NCBI GenBank assembly: GCA_016647705.1
Contig: CM028330.1
Location: forward strand, 33,303,034-33,367,033
Direction of reading: 5' to 3'
Source of the DNA: Eucommia ulmoides
Lineage: Eukaryota; Streptophyta; Magnoliopsida; Garryales; Eucommiaceae
Length of the DNA stretch: 64,000 bases
Made by a program: the position numbers and the translations under genes
The notes under the pieces: generated by a model
Seen by the model: the letters and a program-made list of their open reading frames with translations, nothing else
Told to the model about the DNA's origin: nothing
The model's database searches: none
In this document: positions 42,178 to 54,224 of the stretch, piece after piece
Position numbering within the stretch: the first letter of the stretch is position 1
Layout: each line of letters opens with the position of its first letter

Positions 42178-42549
42178 TTCAAGCTTGCTAGCTTTGTTTC
42201 TATCAACTATAAATAAAGATTGCTTGGAGGCTTTTTTCATTATAATTTTATGCGTTTGGCTCTTATCTAGAAATTAGGGGTTTGATAACAGGTAATATTG
42301 AAATTTTATTTTACTCGATACTCTTCGCTCTCAATATGGTTTTCATTTTTCTGGGAATAATTAAAAGTTTGATTTTTATTTTTCTAGTTTTTTTTTCCCC
42401 TTTTGGGGTGGGGGGATTGTTGAGCTGAGTTTTAAATCCTTAATTTTGGGAGTTATTTGTGAGGTTCAATTCTTTGAAGTAGGGGTATGCTTGCTGTGGT
42501 GCGTTTTTTTTTGGGGGGGGGGGGGGGGGGAGTTTATGTCGTCTGATGG
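42178..42549. other. Unassigned sequence with an 18-base G run
   Basis: No coding content is seen. A homopolymer of 18 G lies at 42513-42530 after a T run. Confidence 0.5.
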
Positions 42550-43095
42550 GCTCGGTTTGTAATTCATGAGAACCGAAACCGGTCGGTTCGGTTCAAACAA
42601 GGAAAAAAAATGAACCGTGCGGTTCATTGTCGCTTTTTTGTTTGGGCCGGAAAAATTACGACACTGAAACAGAACATGGGAACAAAAAGATGGAAACAAA
42701 AACAGTGAAGATTAACCATCAAACATAAAATGAAACAAATAGGAGGTGAAATAGAGCAAAAAGATGGAAAAGAGGAAAAGAAGAGTACATACATGGCGAT
42801 CTGATGGATTTGCAATGACAGGGTCTGCAATGGCAATGGAGGATCTGCGACGGCGGAGGATCTACAGCGGTGGAGGATCTGCGACGGCGGAGGATCTATT
42901 CGACATAGAGAGTGGGTCTCGGTGATGGTTGCTACTTGATGGGGTTCGGTGATGGCTATAATTGCTAGGATCCGACGATGGTTGCTAGGATTCGGCCATG
43001 GGAACAAAAAAATGTTTACCAAACACATTTCTGTACATTAATTCCAAATTTTTATGAGCAAGAATAGAAATCAGGGAGTGAAAACAAATGAGGCC
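42550..43095. mobile_element. Possible Tourist-type MITE, inverted relative of 43571
   Basis: The right end, inverted, reads TTAGGCCTCATTTG and continues TAATGTACAGAAATG, the same text as the left end of the element at 43571. A left end is suggested at GGGCTCGGTTTG (42550). The target duplication is not clear. Repeated GGCGGAGGATCT units lie at 42835-42900. Confidence 0.35.
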
Positions 43096-43570
43096 TAACA
43101 TTTTGTTAAAATATTGTAAATTGACTTAATTACCCCTATAATTAACATTACAAAGACAATTTTTAACTTCATTAAAATTCTCTCTTTTGTTTTATTTTCT
43201 ATTTCTTATTCTCTCTCTATCTTTCACTCTGACCCTCTTTCTTAAACCCAGAAACTAGGGAGGTAAATTTCAACCAACATCCCAATCTGACTCAGCTGAC
43301 TCGCCCGATATAGGTCTAAATTGGTTGGATTTGTGGCAGTTTTCCAAAAAAGTGACCTGAACCGACCTGCCTGACCACCCAAACACAGTGAAGTTGTGGG
43401 TGCCCCACCACCCTAGCCTGAAACACCCAAACCTGCCAGAAAACCCATTTAATACTAACCTATGTTACCAAGCATCCTCCTTGTTGTTCCAAACATCCCC
43501 TTATATCTTGAATTGAAACCATAAGCATATAATCAGTCCGTCATTCTGTCACATTCTTCTCGGAATCTTA
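43096..43570. other. Unassigned sequence between two MITE-like copies
   Basis: I see no coding or repeat structure other than short TCTC runs near 43210. Confidence 0.4.
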
Positions 43571-44041
43571 GGCCTCTTTTGGTTACTGTTTTTGGGTCCC
43601 TAATTTATGTTCTTGCTCCAAAATTTTTGGATTAATGTACAGAAATGCGTTTGGTAAACACGTTCCTGTACCTGAATTTTTTGGAGTATTTTGGGAGTTT
43701 CCTGAATTCCTTAATCTGAGAAACAAAAAAATTTGATTTCTATTCACTCCCACAAAATTGTTCCCCCCCCCCGCCAACCCCCGCCAACCCTTAGACTACC
43801 ACCACCACCTCGGCTGAGAAATACATATATTTATTGTCACACAATTAAAGAAAAATAAAAAGAAAAACAAATATTGCAAACAAACATGTTTCTGTTCTCA
43901 TAAATTTAAAGAAACAATTTTAGGACAGTGATGGTTACCAAACATGTTTTTATTCTTGGAATACTCGAGAACAAAAACAGAATTCTCATCCTACTATATT
44001 GGAAGTAGAATCAAAAAAGCAGAAACACTAGCCAAACGTTC
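43571..44041. mobile_element. Possible Tourist-type MITE
   Basis: It begins GGCCTCTTTTGGTTACTG after TTA, and a partial inverse occurs near the right (CACTAGCCAAACGTTC). The interior repeats the GCGTTTGGTAAACACG and GGTTACCAAACATG phrases. Termini are diverged and the duplication is unresolved. Confidence 0.4.
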
Positions 44042-44147
44042 TCAACTCTTCTTAGTTGTCAGCAAGTAGCCAAGCACAATTGTGACGTCGTCACCATTAC
44101 TCTCAGCCGTTGTCACTCGTCACTTAACCAAGCACAACACTCCTCGC

Positions 44148-44243
44148 ATGAATCTCGCCGTTGTCGCTTCTCTTGCTCTGGCGACGCTGCTCTTACTGTG
44201 CCGTTGCTCCTGCGCTAATGCTGCTCTTGTCCCCATGTTGTAA
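44148..44243 (+). CDS. Short ORF with signal-peptide character, possible orphan exon
   Basis: ATG at 44148 encodes 31 residues, MNLAVVASLALATLLLLCRC then SCANAALVPML, with a typical hydrophobic core and small residues for cleavage. The stop TAA is itself part of a good splice donor, ATGTTG|TAAGT or more likely ATGTT|GTAAGT at 44240, so this could be a first exon whose remainder was displaced by the Sirevirus-like insertion that starts 115 bp on. I do not recognise the protein; chance is possible. Confidence 0.25.
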   Translation: MNLAVVASLALATLLLLCRCSCANAALVPML

Positions 44244-46534
44244 GTTGATTAAATTATATTTTTTAGTTTCTTTTTACTTTTTATTGTCTTTGACTTATTT
44301 ATTTATACTTTTATTTTTTTATTATCTATTTGTTTATACTGAATTGCTGATGTGTTCATGTTGGCCTAAAATCTACCCAAGAGGGGGTGAATTGTGTAGT
44401 TTAAAAATTTCAATCCAATTAATTAAAACCCTAATTGATTTTCTTTTGATTATATGTGAAGCTTTATGTCTAATGCGCACACAAAGAGTATGAGATAGAA
44501 TTGATACAAGATATTTTATAGTAGTTCGGCAAGCTACTATTACGTATGTCTACTCCCCTGAGCTTTCGCAGGAATTCAATCCACTAAAAACCGTACTGAT
44601 TCTTTTCACAGGTAAGAATCAAACTCACTCTGATCTTTATCATAGTTAAGAATCAAACCCTTACCATCCTAAGTAGGTAAATTCCATTTATACCTAATTA
44701 CACTCTCACCTAGATGAAATACACTGAAGTCTGAGCTACAATCTCACAGATACAAGAAATAATTCAGTTTCTTCTGACAAGAGCTTCTACCAACACTAAT
44801 CGAAATAAACTCAATTGATTGTCCGATCTAAACGATAGAAGTGTTTTCTCAATATATCAAATTAAAGCATGTGATAATATTAATCTGAATGTTTACCAGA
44901 TAAGCACAAAATTAGGTAAATCAGATATCACAAATCGTTTTTATCTTTAGAAAAATATTTTCAAAAACGAGATTCAAAGATTTCTTCAAAAATGATTTTT
45001 CATAGAATTTTAGATAGATCTTTAACACAGGCTCAAAATACGATAGATAATCATATAATGTTCAAGCATAAAATTGAGCACACAAATAGATCTAGAATAT
45101 AAATATTGAAACGATCTCACTGAGCATCCTTTAAAAAATGACTTGAACACGAATGCAATACTCTCGGTTTCACAAGATGATCAACGAGCCTTCAATAAGA
45201 TTTTCTCACAAACGAATTTGCACTCTTTTGATCTAGATTTTCAAAATCTTTTTTCCTCAAAATATTTCAGAAAAAAATATAACCTTTCTAGTAAAAAATT
45301 CTGATTTTTCTTGATATTTAACTTATGAAAAACGCAGGTATTAAATAGGCTATTTGAAAGATAGCTTCCAACGACAAGTTTGCAAAGAAGCCCCTCAAAT
45401 CTCTCCTAATATCTCTCACCGTAAGTCCAAAAGCCTAACAGCTAGTTTGACTATGTATTCTGCTTATTTTATGAGCAGATTCAGCCTTAAAATAATTTAG
45501 ATATTATCCCCAAAATATATGGTAATGAATTTTGACTGGTAGGACTATAAAGATCGGAAACATTAAGGACCGAAACACATTTCAAATAAAACCCTCATTT
45601 CTTGAAAAATATTTTCAAATATTTAGAAATATTTTTGACCATTAAAAAGTAATTTAGAAATGTTTAATTGGAAATACCGAGGTAAAAATATCATAGTATA
45701 ACATTAAGAATATTTCAAAAAATTTCAACCAGGGATTTAAGTACTGGCCGTTACGTAGCGTAACGGTTAATACATAACGAATTTTTAGCCCTCTGTTACT
45801 GTTAGCGGCCGATAAATCGATTGCAGATTGATTCACGCCCGTAACAACCTTAACGAGACTATTGGCAGTTACGCGTTAGTGCAAGGCCTTTACAACCAAG
45901 TATGCATATTTGTGTCTAGACAACTATTTTTGTTCACTCCCGACCCTTTCCCATTCCTCCTCCAACCCAACCATCCAAGTTTTGTCCAGATCTAGGCTAT
46001 CCAGCCCCTTACTCTATTTTCGGCCAGATCCAAACCATCCATTCCATTTTCGGCTAGATCCAAGCATTTCTAGCAGGATTTTTTCATCAAAATAAAGAGA
46101 TTTCTCCATTTTCAGGCAAATATGTAAGTTTTTTTTTTTAAAATATATTTTTAAAATTTATGCTCATACTGGGTTTAATTTCAGCCCTATGATTTTTTTT
46201 TTGCCTATATATGGTTACTCTTTTATAGTTTTATTATGCTTATGTAACATGTTTTCATTAAATGTTTTGCATCCTCTTATTCTTTTAACACTGTTTAGTA
46301 TGACTATTCTTGATTTTTATTTTTCGTATTTTTTATATTTTAAATGTGTTGTATATATAGTTAAATGTCATAATATCTAGTAGCATGTGTTTATTAAGGA
46401 TTAAATGAGTAGAACAATTACAACTACTGAGGTTTTTGCATTTACTGGTGATTTTAAAAATTTCACGACCGTTACGGCCGATTTTCGTTATGAACGAGCC
46501 GATACTCCCAATACCGTTATACCGCTACCGCTAC

Positions 46535-46939
46535 CGTAGAATAATGCGGAAGCATAAAAATAGAAGCGTACCTTACGGATTCGGAAGACTCGTTTACAAT
46601 CCGTTCCTCATTTTTTCTCTCGTCGGCAAGAAAAATACTACTAGAGTATTTTCCGATAATATTCACACACTCACTAACCAAGACCACTCAAATTGTCTAT
46701 AATCTGATGGGGATAGAAACCTTAGAGGTATCAACGCGTATTTATAGAGAAAATTTCAAAGGATGTGTCCGTTCCAATGGGTACATATCGAAAGGGTATG
46801 ACCGTTCCAATAGGTGTCTATCGAAAAGATGCGATCCTTAAGATCAAGGGGTGCACCCTTTCATATGGAGACTCTCCATGAAACATAGGGTCCATGTGGA
46901 TGCTCCACGGGTTGACCCGACTCGTTCCATTATCCAACA
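46535..46939 (-). repeat. 3' LTR of the copia element
   Basis: Ends ATTATCCAACA; the opposite end is mutated (CGTAGAATAATG against TGCAAAATAATG in the other LTR). Confidence 0.85.
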
Positions 46940-48374
46940 TCTCCCACTCAGACACAATGGGCGCCATATGTGTTTCTCTCTTTAAACTCATGCATTATAC
47001 TTTCTTCACACAGGTTAGTAGTGTGTGCGACCAACGAGTGTCTTCAAACAATGTGGGAGCACCATATTAAGTTTTTATCAAACTAACATGACAAAATCCC
47101 GCTGCAAAATAAAAATACTTGTCTATGCCCTAGACCAATTCAGTCACATTAAATTAAACATTTCTAATTCCTCTAGAGTTTAAAACTCAGAACATGCTTA
47201 ATCTCCTTTGCAGTAGCATGCTTATTTTCAAAAAATATAATATATATAATATAATTTTGAAAAAATAGTTTTATATGTTGTGGCCACCATTAAGCACCAT
47301 ACACTACGACTTTAATAAGATGTGTTACTAAATTGTCTTCCTTTGATCCTCATGTTACTCAACTTCTATTTGACTGCTTTCCTAGACATGTTCCTTTAGA
47401 CCGCATCATTCATGGCTATAGGATAACAAGCTAAAGTAGTAACATCAAAATTTTGAATCGTAATATAGTTGAAAGTCATAAGGGCACAATTAGATCATTA
47501 TTAATGATCTACATATATAGGGCTCACATAGTAAGAAAGTAGAGATCTATTTCTCACTCCCTATGTGGTCGTCTTAAAGCACATGTAGTATGATTTACAT
47601 GCTACGGTATTATACTCATAAAAAATGAGGATGTCATTCTAAATTACCCTACGAATCTAAGTCCAATCATTACATAAGTGATTGACTTGAGAACTTCAAA
47701 TTGGTATCTCTTCGAGTATCCACTTGAAATCTCACATTCGGCTATTCTCGGGCTACATGAAATGTGGAAAACTTTCATGTTCGGTTTTTCATAAATCTCA
47801 TCTTGGGTCATCCAAGGCGACATTGTAAAAAATTCTCTAACTTAATCTTCAGAATTCTAAAGTCTTATCTCGCATGCTATCTCAGCGTCAAGGCTGGTTG
47901 CTGTGAGCCTAGTGACATCTACCATCATGGTAAAATGTGTGCTATAACAAATATCCTAAATCATTTATCATATTTTTAATAAATGCAAATAAAGTATGAA
48001 ATCGTAAATGTGCATTGTGGTACAAATATATGAAGTCAATAAATCAAACATATCTTTTACAATGTAAGAAGACCCAAAGACCTTTCATGAGATTAGAACA
48101 AATCTCTAGAAATAGGTTTGGTTAAAAAGATCAGCCACCATTTTACTCGTAAAAATATGCTTGAGTACCACTTCTCCACGTGATACTCTATCTCGGATGT
48201 AGTGATGTCGAGTTTGAATATGCTTCGTCTTTCCATGATACTTAGGATCCTTGACATATGCGAGAGTAGCGGTTACAGGATCTGCAAAATGTGGTACTAT
48301 CTCAAGACTTTCTAAAAATCTTTTTAATCAAACAGCCTCTTGAACTGCTGAAGCACAAACAACATATTCTGCTT
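46940..48374 (-). other. Non-coding region between RNase H and the 3' LTR of the copia element
   Basis: Next to the LTR lies the polypurine tract. About 1.1 kb further is AT-rich and has no recognisable frame, longer than in most copia elements. 48100-48370 still carries traces of the pol C-terminus. Confidence 0.5.
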
Positions 48375-49411
48375 TCATAGTGGATAGTGTATTGTAGGAT
48401 TGCTTTTTGCCAGACCACGAAATAGCACCATTTCTGAGAATGAAAGCATATCCTGATGTCGATTTACGTTAGTCCAAGTCACCACTCCAATCTGCATCAC
48501 TATATTCTTGCAAATGTATATTTCCACCACGATAGCAAAGCATATAGTCTGCGGTTCCACGAAAGTACCGCAAGATCCTTTTAATTGATCTCCGAATAAT
48601 TCTTGGATTGCTCTGAAAACGACTAACCAACCCCACAACATAACATATGTCTGGTCGTGTACACATTATGACATACATTAGACTTCCAATTGCACTTGCA
48701 TATGGTATATGAGACATTTCTTATTTTTCGGCATTAGTTCTAGGACAAAAATCAAGACTCAAGATACTACCCTTCTCAACAGGAGTGTCTATAGGCTTAG
48801 CATTATGCATGCATTCGAAATCGTTCAAGTATCTTCCTGATATAAGTCTCTTGAGACAAAACAAGAAGTTTTTTAGAACGGTCTCGAATAATTTTAACAC
48901 CAAGTACATAATTTGTTTCACCCATGTCCTTTATATCAAAAGTAAAGGACAATCACTCTTTAGTGGAGACAATCATCCCTATGTCATTTCCTGCCAATAA
49001 AATGTCGTCTACATTCATAGTAAGGATAATGACCCTTCTCCGACCGCTTTATATAAACATAATGATCTTCCTCAATCATGATAAAGCCAAAAGTAATTAT
49101 GGTTTGATGAAATTTGAGGAACCATTGTCTAGATGATTGTTTTAGGCCATAAATGAAACGTTTTAGCTTGCACACTTTGCGCTCTTGTCCTTTGACCACA
49201 AAACCAATAGTTGCTCCATGTAGATCTCCTCATCTAGTTTTCCATTGAGAAAAGCAGTCTTAACATCCATTTGTAAAAGTTCTAGATCCAACTGGGTGAC
49301 GATGGCTAGGATTAGGCGAATGGAGGCAAACCTAACAACAGGTGAAAAAGTTTCCTCATAGTCCACACCTTTTTTTGAGTGTAACCTTTCGCCACGAGAC
49401 GAACTTTGTAC
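48375..49411 (-). pseudogene. Copia reverse transcriptase and RNase H part
   Basis: Minus-strand frames in order: DYEETFSPVVRFASIRLILA and MDVKTAFLNGKLDEEIYMEQ (49366-49163), CKLKRFIYGLKQSSRQW (49199-48984), the catalytic block as ILTMNVDDILLAGND in a neighbouring frame near 49035-48990 (usual YVDD, here NVDD), then MSHIPYASAIGSLMYVIMCT, RPDICYVVG and the RNase H start YSDADWSGDLD (48717-48469), and the end of RNase H in another frame to 48375. Frameshifts and stops make it non-functional. Confidence 0.85.
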
Positions 49412-49419
49412 CTATCAAT

Positions 49420-50225
49420 CAGTGTTGTAAAAGGCAGGGGCATTGGGCGGGGTGTTTTGGTCTGTTTGGGGCGAGGCGTAAGCCCCGGTGCGTGGGGCGT
49501 AAACCCTGCGAGACATGAATTTTTAATATTTTAAAAATATTATATATAATTAAAAAATATCAAAAAAATAACTAAATATAGATTATATGATAATTATTAC
49601 TTATTAAGTTATAATTTATAAATAAAATATAAAAAAACAGAAAAATTGGAGTAATCTTACCTTTCTAGCTCTCTTTCAATTATAATATTATATTAAGATG
49701 AAATATTAAAAAACTAAAGGGTAAAATGTATAATTTAGTCAATTATTAAACATAGATTTATCAAAATGAAATATTAAAAAACCTAAGGGGTTAAATGTAT
49801 AATTTAATTAACTATTAAACAAAGATCTAGACCTAATTGACAAAGGGGAAATTCCTCCAAATAGGCTGTCAGACACAGCTGTGGATGTTGACTTCGAGTA
49901 TGCAGCTTCTACTTCTATTCTCAAGGACGACGATCGGAGGAGCCACCACCGGCAACCTCGACCACTATCGTACTTCTTCTCTCTCTCTCTCTCCCCCAGT
50001 GCGTGGTGCGTGATTTCCTTCTTCTCTCATTTTTCTTTTATTTTCTTTGTAAAACCCTAGGAGTACGCCCTGGGCGTCATTGGGCATACGCCTTGGGTAT
50101 CGTTGGGCGAGGTTGGGCGACGCCCATCAGGTTTTGCGCCCCTCCCATCGCCCGGGTGCATTTACTTGCGCCTCGCCCCTGTGTGCGCCCTAGGACATGC
50201 CGTACCAACGCCTTTTATAACACTG
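49420..50225. mobile_element. Small hAT element in copia pol, TSD CTATCAAT
   Basis: The inverted ends CAGTGTTGTAAAAGGC and GCCTTTTATAACACTG match at 15 of 16 bases. The exact 8-bp duplication CTATCAAT lies at 49412-49419 and 50226-50233. The 806-bp element is rich in GGGCG / CGCCC near its ends and has no transposase. It interrupts copia pol between the integrase tail and RT. A short CT run lies at about 49977-49992. Confidence 0.93.
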
Positions 50226-50395
50226 CTATCAATAGATCCATCTGCCTGACGCTTAATCTTCAAAATCCATTTGTTTCCAATAGTTTTTCGTCCAAGCAGA
50301 AGATCAACTAGTTCCCATATTCAATTCTTTTGCATAGAACTAATCTCATCTTCTATTGCAGTTATCTATTCTTTAGTTGCAGGCGATGATAAGGC

Positions 50396-51221
50396 CTATT
50401 GATAAGAGGAAGGCTCGTCTTTCTCTAGTGAAGAACACATGAAAAATTCCTCATCAATCCCAAATAGACGTCGAAGAATATTTCCACGTTGACTTCTACG
50501 CAGCTGAAGAGTTTGAGAATTATTTTGTGGTATACTCCCACTATTCTCTAAATCTCTCTCACTATCCTCGGCGATTATTGACGTACTTGTAGAAGGGCTA
50601 GGATTAATTTCTCCACCCTCGCTGAGTGATGGTGTAGAGTTATCATTTGACTTATTTAGCTCATAAAGTTCTTTATTACCTCTAAGTTCACCTCTGCTTG
50701 GAAATTCATTTTCCATAAATTCGATATCGCATGACTCAATATCAGTCAGTACACCATCAGAACGTTCATGTAACATCGCATATCCTTTGGAGTGATCAGA
50801 ATATCTAACGAATGTGCACTTTTGAGCTCTAGGTCCCAATTTTCCATGTGCATGTGATGTAACGCGAACATAACCTGCAGATCCCCATGGTCGCAAGTGT
50901 TCTAATTTTGGTTTGAAATCAGTCTATAACTCATATGGTGTAGATGGTACTGACTCGGAGGGCACTCTATTAAGGATATAGGCTGATGTCAATAAAGCAT
51001 CTCCCCAGAAATTGATTGGTAGATTAACATGTGCTATCATTGACCTAACCATATCCAATAAAGTTCGATTTTTACGCTCAGTTACTCCATTTTGTTGTGG
51101 AGTACCGGGAATCGTCAATTGTCTAATTATGCCTCTATTATCACCTAAGTCCTTGAATTGTTCAAACAAATATTCACGTCCTCGGTCAGTACGTAAAATC
51201 TTAAGATTTTTACCTCTTTGA
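50396..51221 (-). pseudogene. Copia integrase core end and C-terminal part
   Basis: Continuing the frame after a TAG stop, the minus strand reads [12 protein letters not shown], then [36 protein letters not shown] and [16 protein letters not shown], a stop after YEL, then RPWGSAGYVRV, CTFVRYSDHSKGYAM and an acidic spacer with GGEINPSPSTSTS. These are the integrase D,D-35-E end and the post-integrase linker. Two stops interrupt an otherwise collinear frame. Confidence 0.85.
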
Positions 51222-51223
51222 TT

Positions 51224-52480
51224 CTAAACTAAATGAACAAATCTTTGGATGCAATCCAATGCCTCTGATTTATGATAAATGAGATAAACATGACCAAAAC
51301 GTGAATAATCATTAATGAATGTGATAAAATAATTGGCACCATGTTGTGCCCTAACATTCATAGGTCCACAAATGTCAAAATGGACTAACTCTAAGGGAGA
51401 TGTAGCCCTTTTAGCCTTACCAAAAAGCTTTCTTGTAGTCTTTCCAGCCAAACAAGATTCACAGACAGGTAAGTTAGCTCTAGAGAGTGGACCTAAAAAT
51501 CCTTTTCGAGCTAACCTTGTCATTCTTTCTTGCCCAATATGACTAAGTCTTGCATGCCATGTAACAGATGTAGATGTAATAAAATCATTATTACTAGAAG
51601 TTAAATATATATTAAAATATAAAGAATCATCAACATCAATTACATAAAATCCATCTACTATGTGTACACTACCATAAAACACAGAGTCAAAATAAAATTG
51701 AACAGAGTCTATAGTGAAACTAAAAGAAAAACCTAGTCCAGACATGGTTGCAAAAGACATCAAGTTTCGTCGAACTCTAGGAGCATAGAGAACATCATAG
51801 AGAAGCACAGTGTGTCCATAACGCATCTTTAATTGATAGGTTCCAATTCCCATCACATTTTCGCTAGTGCTATTCCCCATGTAAATACGTTGACTCCCAA
51901 TTGGAATTCTACGATACTCAATGAGTCCTACTCGATCCTTTGCGACGTGTCTTGTTGCTCCAGTATCTACAATCCAATTAGGAAATAAATGAGCAACCAA
52001 GACATGACTGCACACATAGGCGTCATTTTGAAAGATAGAGTTGGTTTGTACCTTTGTCGGCTCAGTACATTCACGAGTGAAGTGACCAAGTTTATCACAG
52101 TTGTAACATTTCAGCTTAGATTTGTTCTTCTTTCCTCCTCGTTTGCCTATTTGATACTTTCTGCCTTTTCTCTTTTTATAAGTAGATCCTCCTATTCCTC
52201 CTTGTCGTGCTTTGTCTTGCCACTTTTGCTTGGACCCAAATATCTGGCGATGGCTAGACTCAGTGACAAACATAGAAGTATTACCTTGTGCCTCCAACCT
52301 TTCTGCCTTCAATTCTGAATGGCGCTGTAATTGGGTAAAAGTTTTAATATTTTCGTTGTGTGTCATTGTGAGCTTCATTTGCTCCCAAGAATCAAGCAAA
52401 GAGTGAAGCACAGCTAGGATCTGTTGTTCATCAGATAAATTGTTACCAGTTGCTTTTAGATCGCGTATTATAGCCGGCAT
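51224..52480 (-). pseudogene. Copia gag C-terminus, protease and integrase start
   Basis: A 418-residue open stretch. Residues about 1-110 are gag; CYNCDKLGHFTREC (about 124-137) is the CCHC knuckle; WIVDTGATRHV (about 168-178) is the aspartic protease with the DTG triad; YDVLYAPRVRRNLMS and WHARLSHIGQERMTRLA are the pre-integrase block; CESCLAGK, VHFDICGPMNV and FITFINDYSRFGHVYL start the integrase catalytic core. It ends at a TAG where the frame otherwise continues. The gag N-terminus upstream (52490-52790) is frameshifted. Confidence 0.9.
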
Positions 52481-53826
52481 TTTTCAAAGATGCTCAACCA
52501 TCTTTATTTTGGGAGACATCTTATAAGTTTCAAACAAGTGTCAAGGCTCGCAACCTAGTTGCTGATGTACCGGCAAATGCCAACTTCAAGGCATTCCACA
52601 TCTCTAGTGCGGTGGCATAACCTTTATAATCACCAATCAAATCATTGTGCATATAGCTCAATATAGTGAATCTTGCACTACGATCTTTCTTGGCCCAATT
52701 TTAATAGGTTTCCATCTCATTCCAGTGTTGGGCAGAATTACCTTTGGGTGGTACAATGCCAAATATCGTAGTTATTCCCATTCAGTTTCTCAACTTTAGC
52801 AAGGTTCGCTATTATATTCATTAAAGTTATTTCACTACATGTTATGCACATTTAGAATATTAGCACATAAACTAATTATTTTGCCGCAATAATCGAATCT
52901 AAAAAAAATACATATCTCTATAGTACAAGATCGAAAATTTCTCTATGCTCATAATCATCTCTTGCATTTATAGATTTAAATATAATTTCTAGATACATTA
53001 TGCGCAAAACAAAAAATGAGGAAAACATATTTCAACTCATTGTAGCCCACAATTTTAATTTCATGCTTTTCTAAATGAACATGATATGTATATCAAATTA
53101 AATAATATAAAAAACTTACATATAATTAATGCTCATAAATAAATAAAATCAAATTGCATAGCATAACATGGAATACAACTAAGCAAGATAATTGATACCT
53201 TGTGACTTAAACAATGGAAGTTATATATACAGTGAAGATGTCGGCGTATAGATTGTGTTAGCCAAGTAGATGTTAGGTGCAACTCTATAGTCGGTGGTCC
53301 AAGGATCGAACTCCCTTAGGCGGTTTTTATGTGAAGTCCTTCTATTACTTCAAGAAAAAAAATAAAAATGTACCAATAAAGTGAAAGGCCTCAATTCGAA
53401 CTTGTGACCACCCTTCCAACTATTATCACGGCTACCATAGAACCAACACAATGTTTCTGTACAGGTGTGTGAATCAAAATTTAAAAAATAAACAATGCGC
53501 CGTTTCATTAAATAAACGAAACGACGTTGTTTTGTGTTGTCTTCTTCACTGTTCTCGAACCAAAACCAAAAAATGGCCAATAACAATGCACTAGTTCTAC
53601 ATTTTCAATCTTTCGGAAAATCATATAAAATTAACTGTACGTCCAAATTTTATGAAATTTATATCGTTGAACTCGTAATGAAACGTATAATTTTTATGTA
53701 TAAAATTTTTCCAGAAATATTGAACTTTTCTAGGAAAATATTTTTCGGCCATGAACGAGGAAAAACGATTTTTTTTCCATGGACTACATGTTTTGACGAA
53801 ACGAGTCTATAAGGCTCTAATACCAA
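52481..53826 (-). other. Frameshifted gag N-terminus and leader of the copia element
   Basis: 52490-52790 can be read as gag N-terminal text with several breaks. 52800-53810 has no frame and would be the leader between the primer-binding site and gag, unusually long at about 1 kb. An A/T-rich stretch and short insertion cannot be excluded. Confidence 0.5.
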
Positions 53827-54224
53827 TGCAAAATAATGGGGAAGCATAAAAACAGAAGCGTACCTTTCGGATTCGGAAGACTCGTTTATAATCCGTTCCT
53901 TATTTCTTCTCTCGTCGGCAAGAAAAATACTACTAAGACTATTTTCCGATAATATTCACACACTCATTAATCAAGACTACTCAAATTATTTGTAATCTGA
54001 TGGGGATAGAGACCTTAGAAGTATCAACGCATATTTATAGAGAAAATCCTAAAGGATGTGTCCGTTCCAATGGGTACATACCGAAAAGGTATGTCCGTTC
54101 CAATAGGTGTCTATCGAAAAGACGCGATCTTTAAGATCAAAAGATGCACCCATTCACATGGTGATTCTCCATGCACCCATGTGGTCGCTCCACGGGTCGA
54201 CCCAACCCACTCCATAATCCAACA
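53827..54224 (-). repeat. 5' LTR of the copia element
   Basis: TGCAAAATAATGG to AATCCAACA. On the minus strand the primer-binding site TTGGTATTAGAGCC follows it directly. Confidence 0.88.

Larger units (their letters stand above)
46535..54224 (-). mobile_element. Ty1/copia retrotransposon, 7.7 kb, decayed
   Basis: LTRs 46535-46939 and 53827-54224 enclose, on the minus strand, a primer-binding site (TTGGTATTAGAGCC, just below 53827), gag, protease, integrase, RT and RNase H, and a purine tract GAGTGGGAGA directly before the 3' LTR. The flanks are GCTAC (46530-46534) and GTTAC (54225-54229), 4 of 5 matching. The LTRs differ at roughly one position in ten by eye, so it is an old insertion. Its RT half is separated from integrase by a hAT element (49420-50225). 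Confidence 0.9.
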
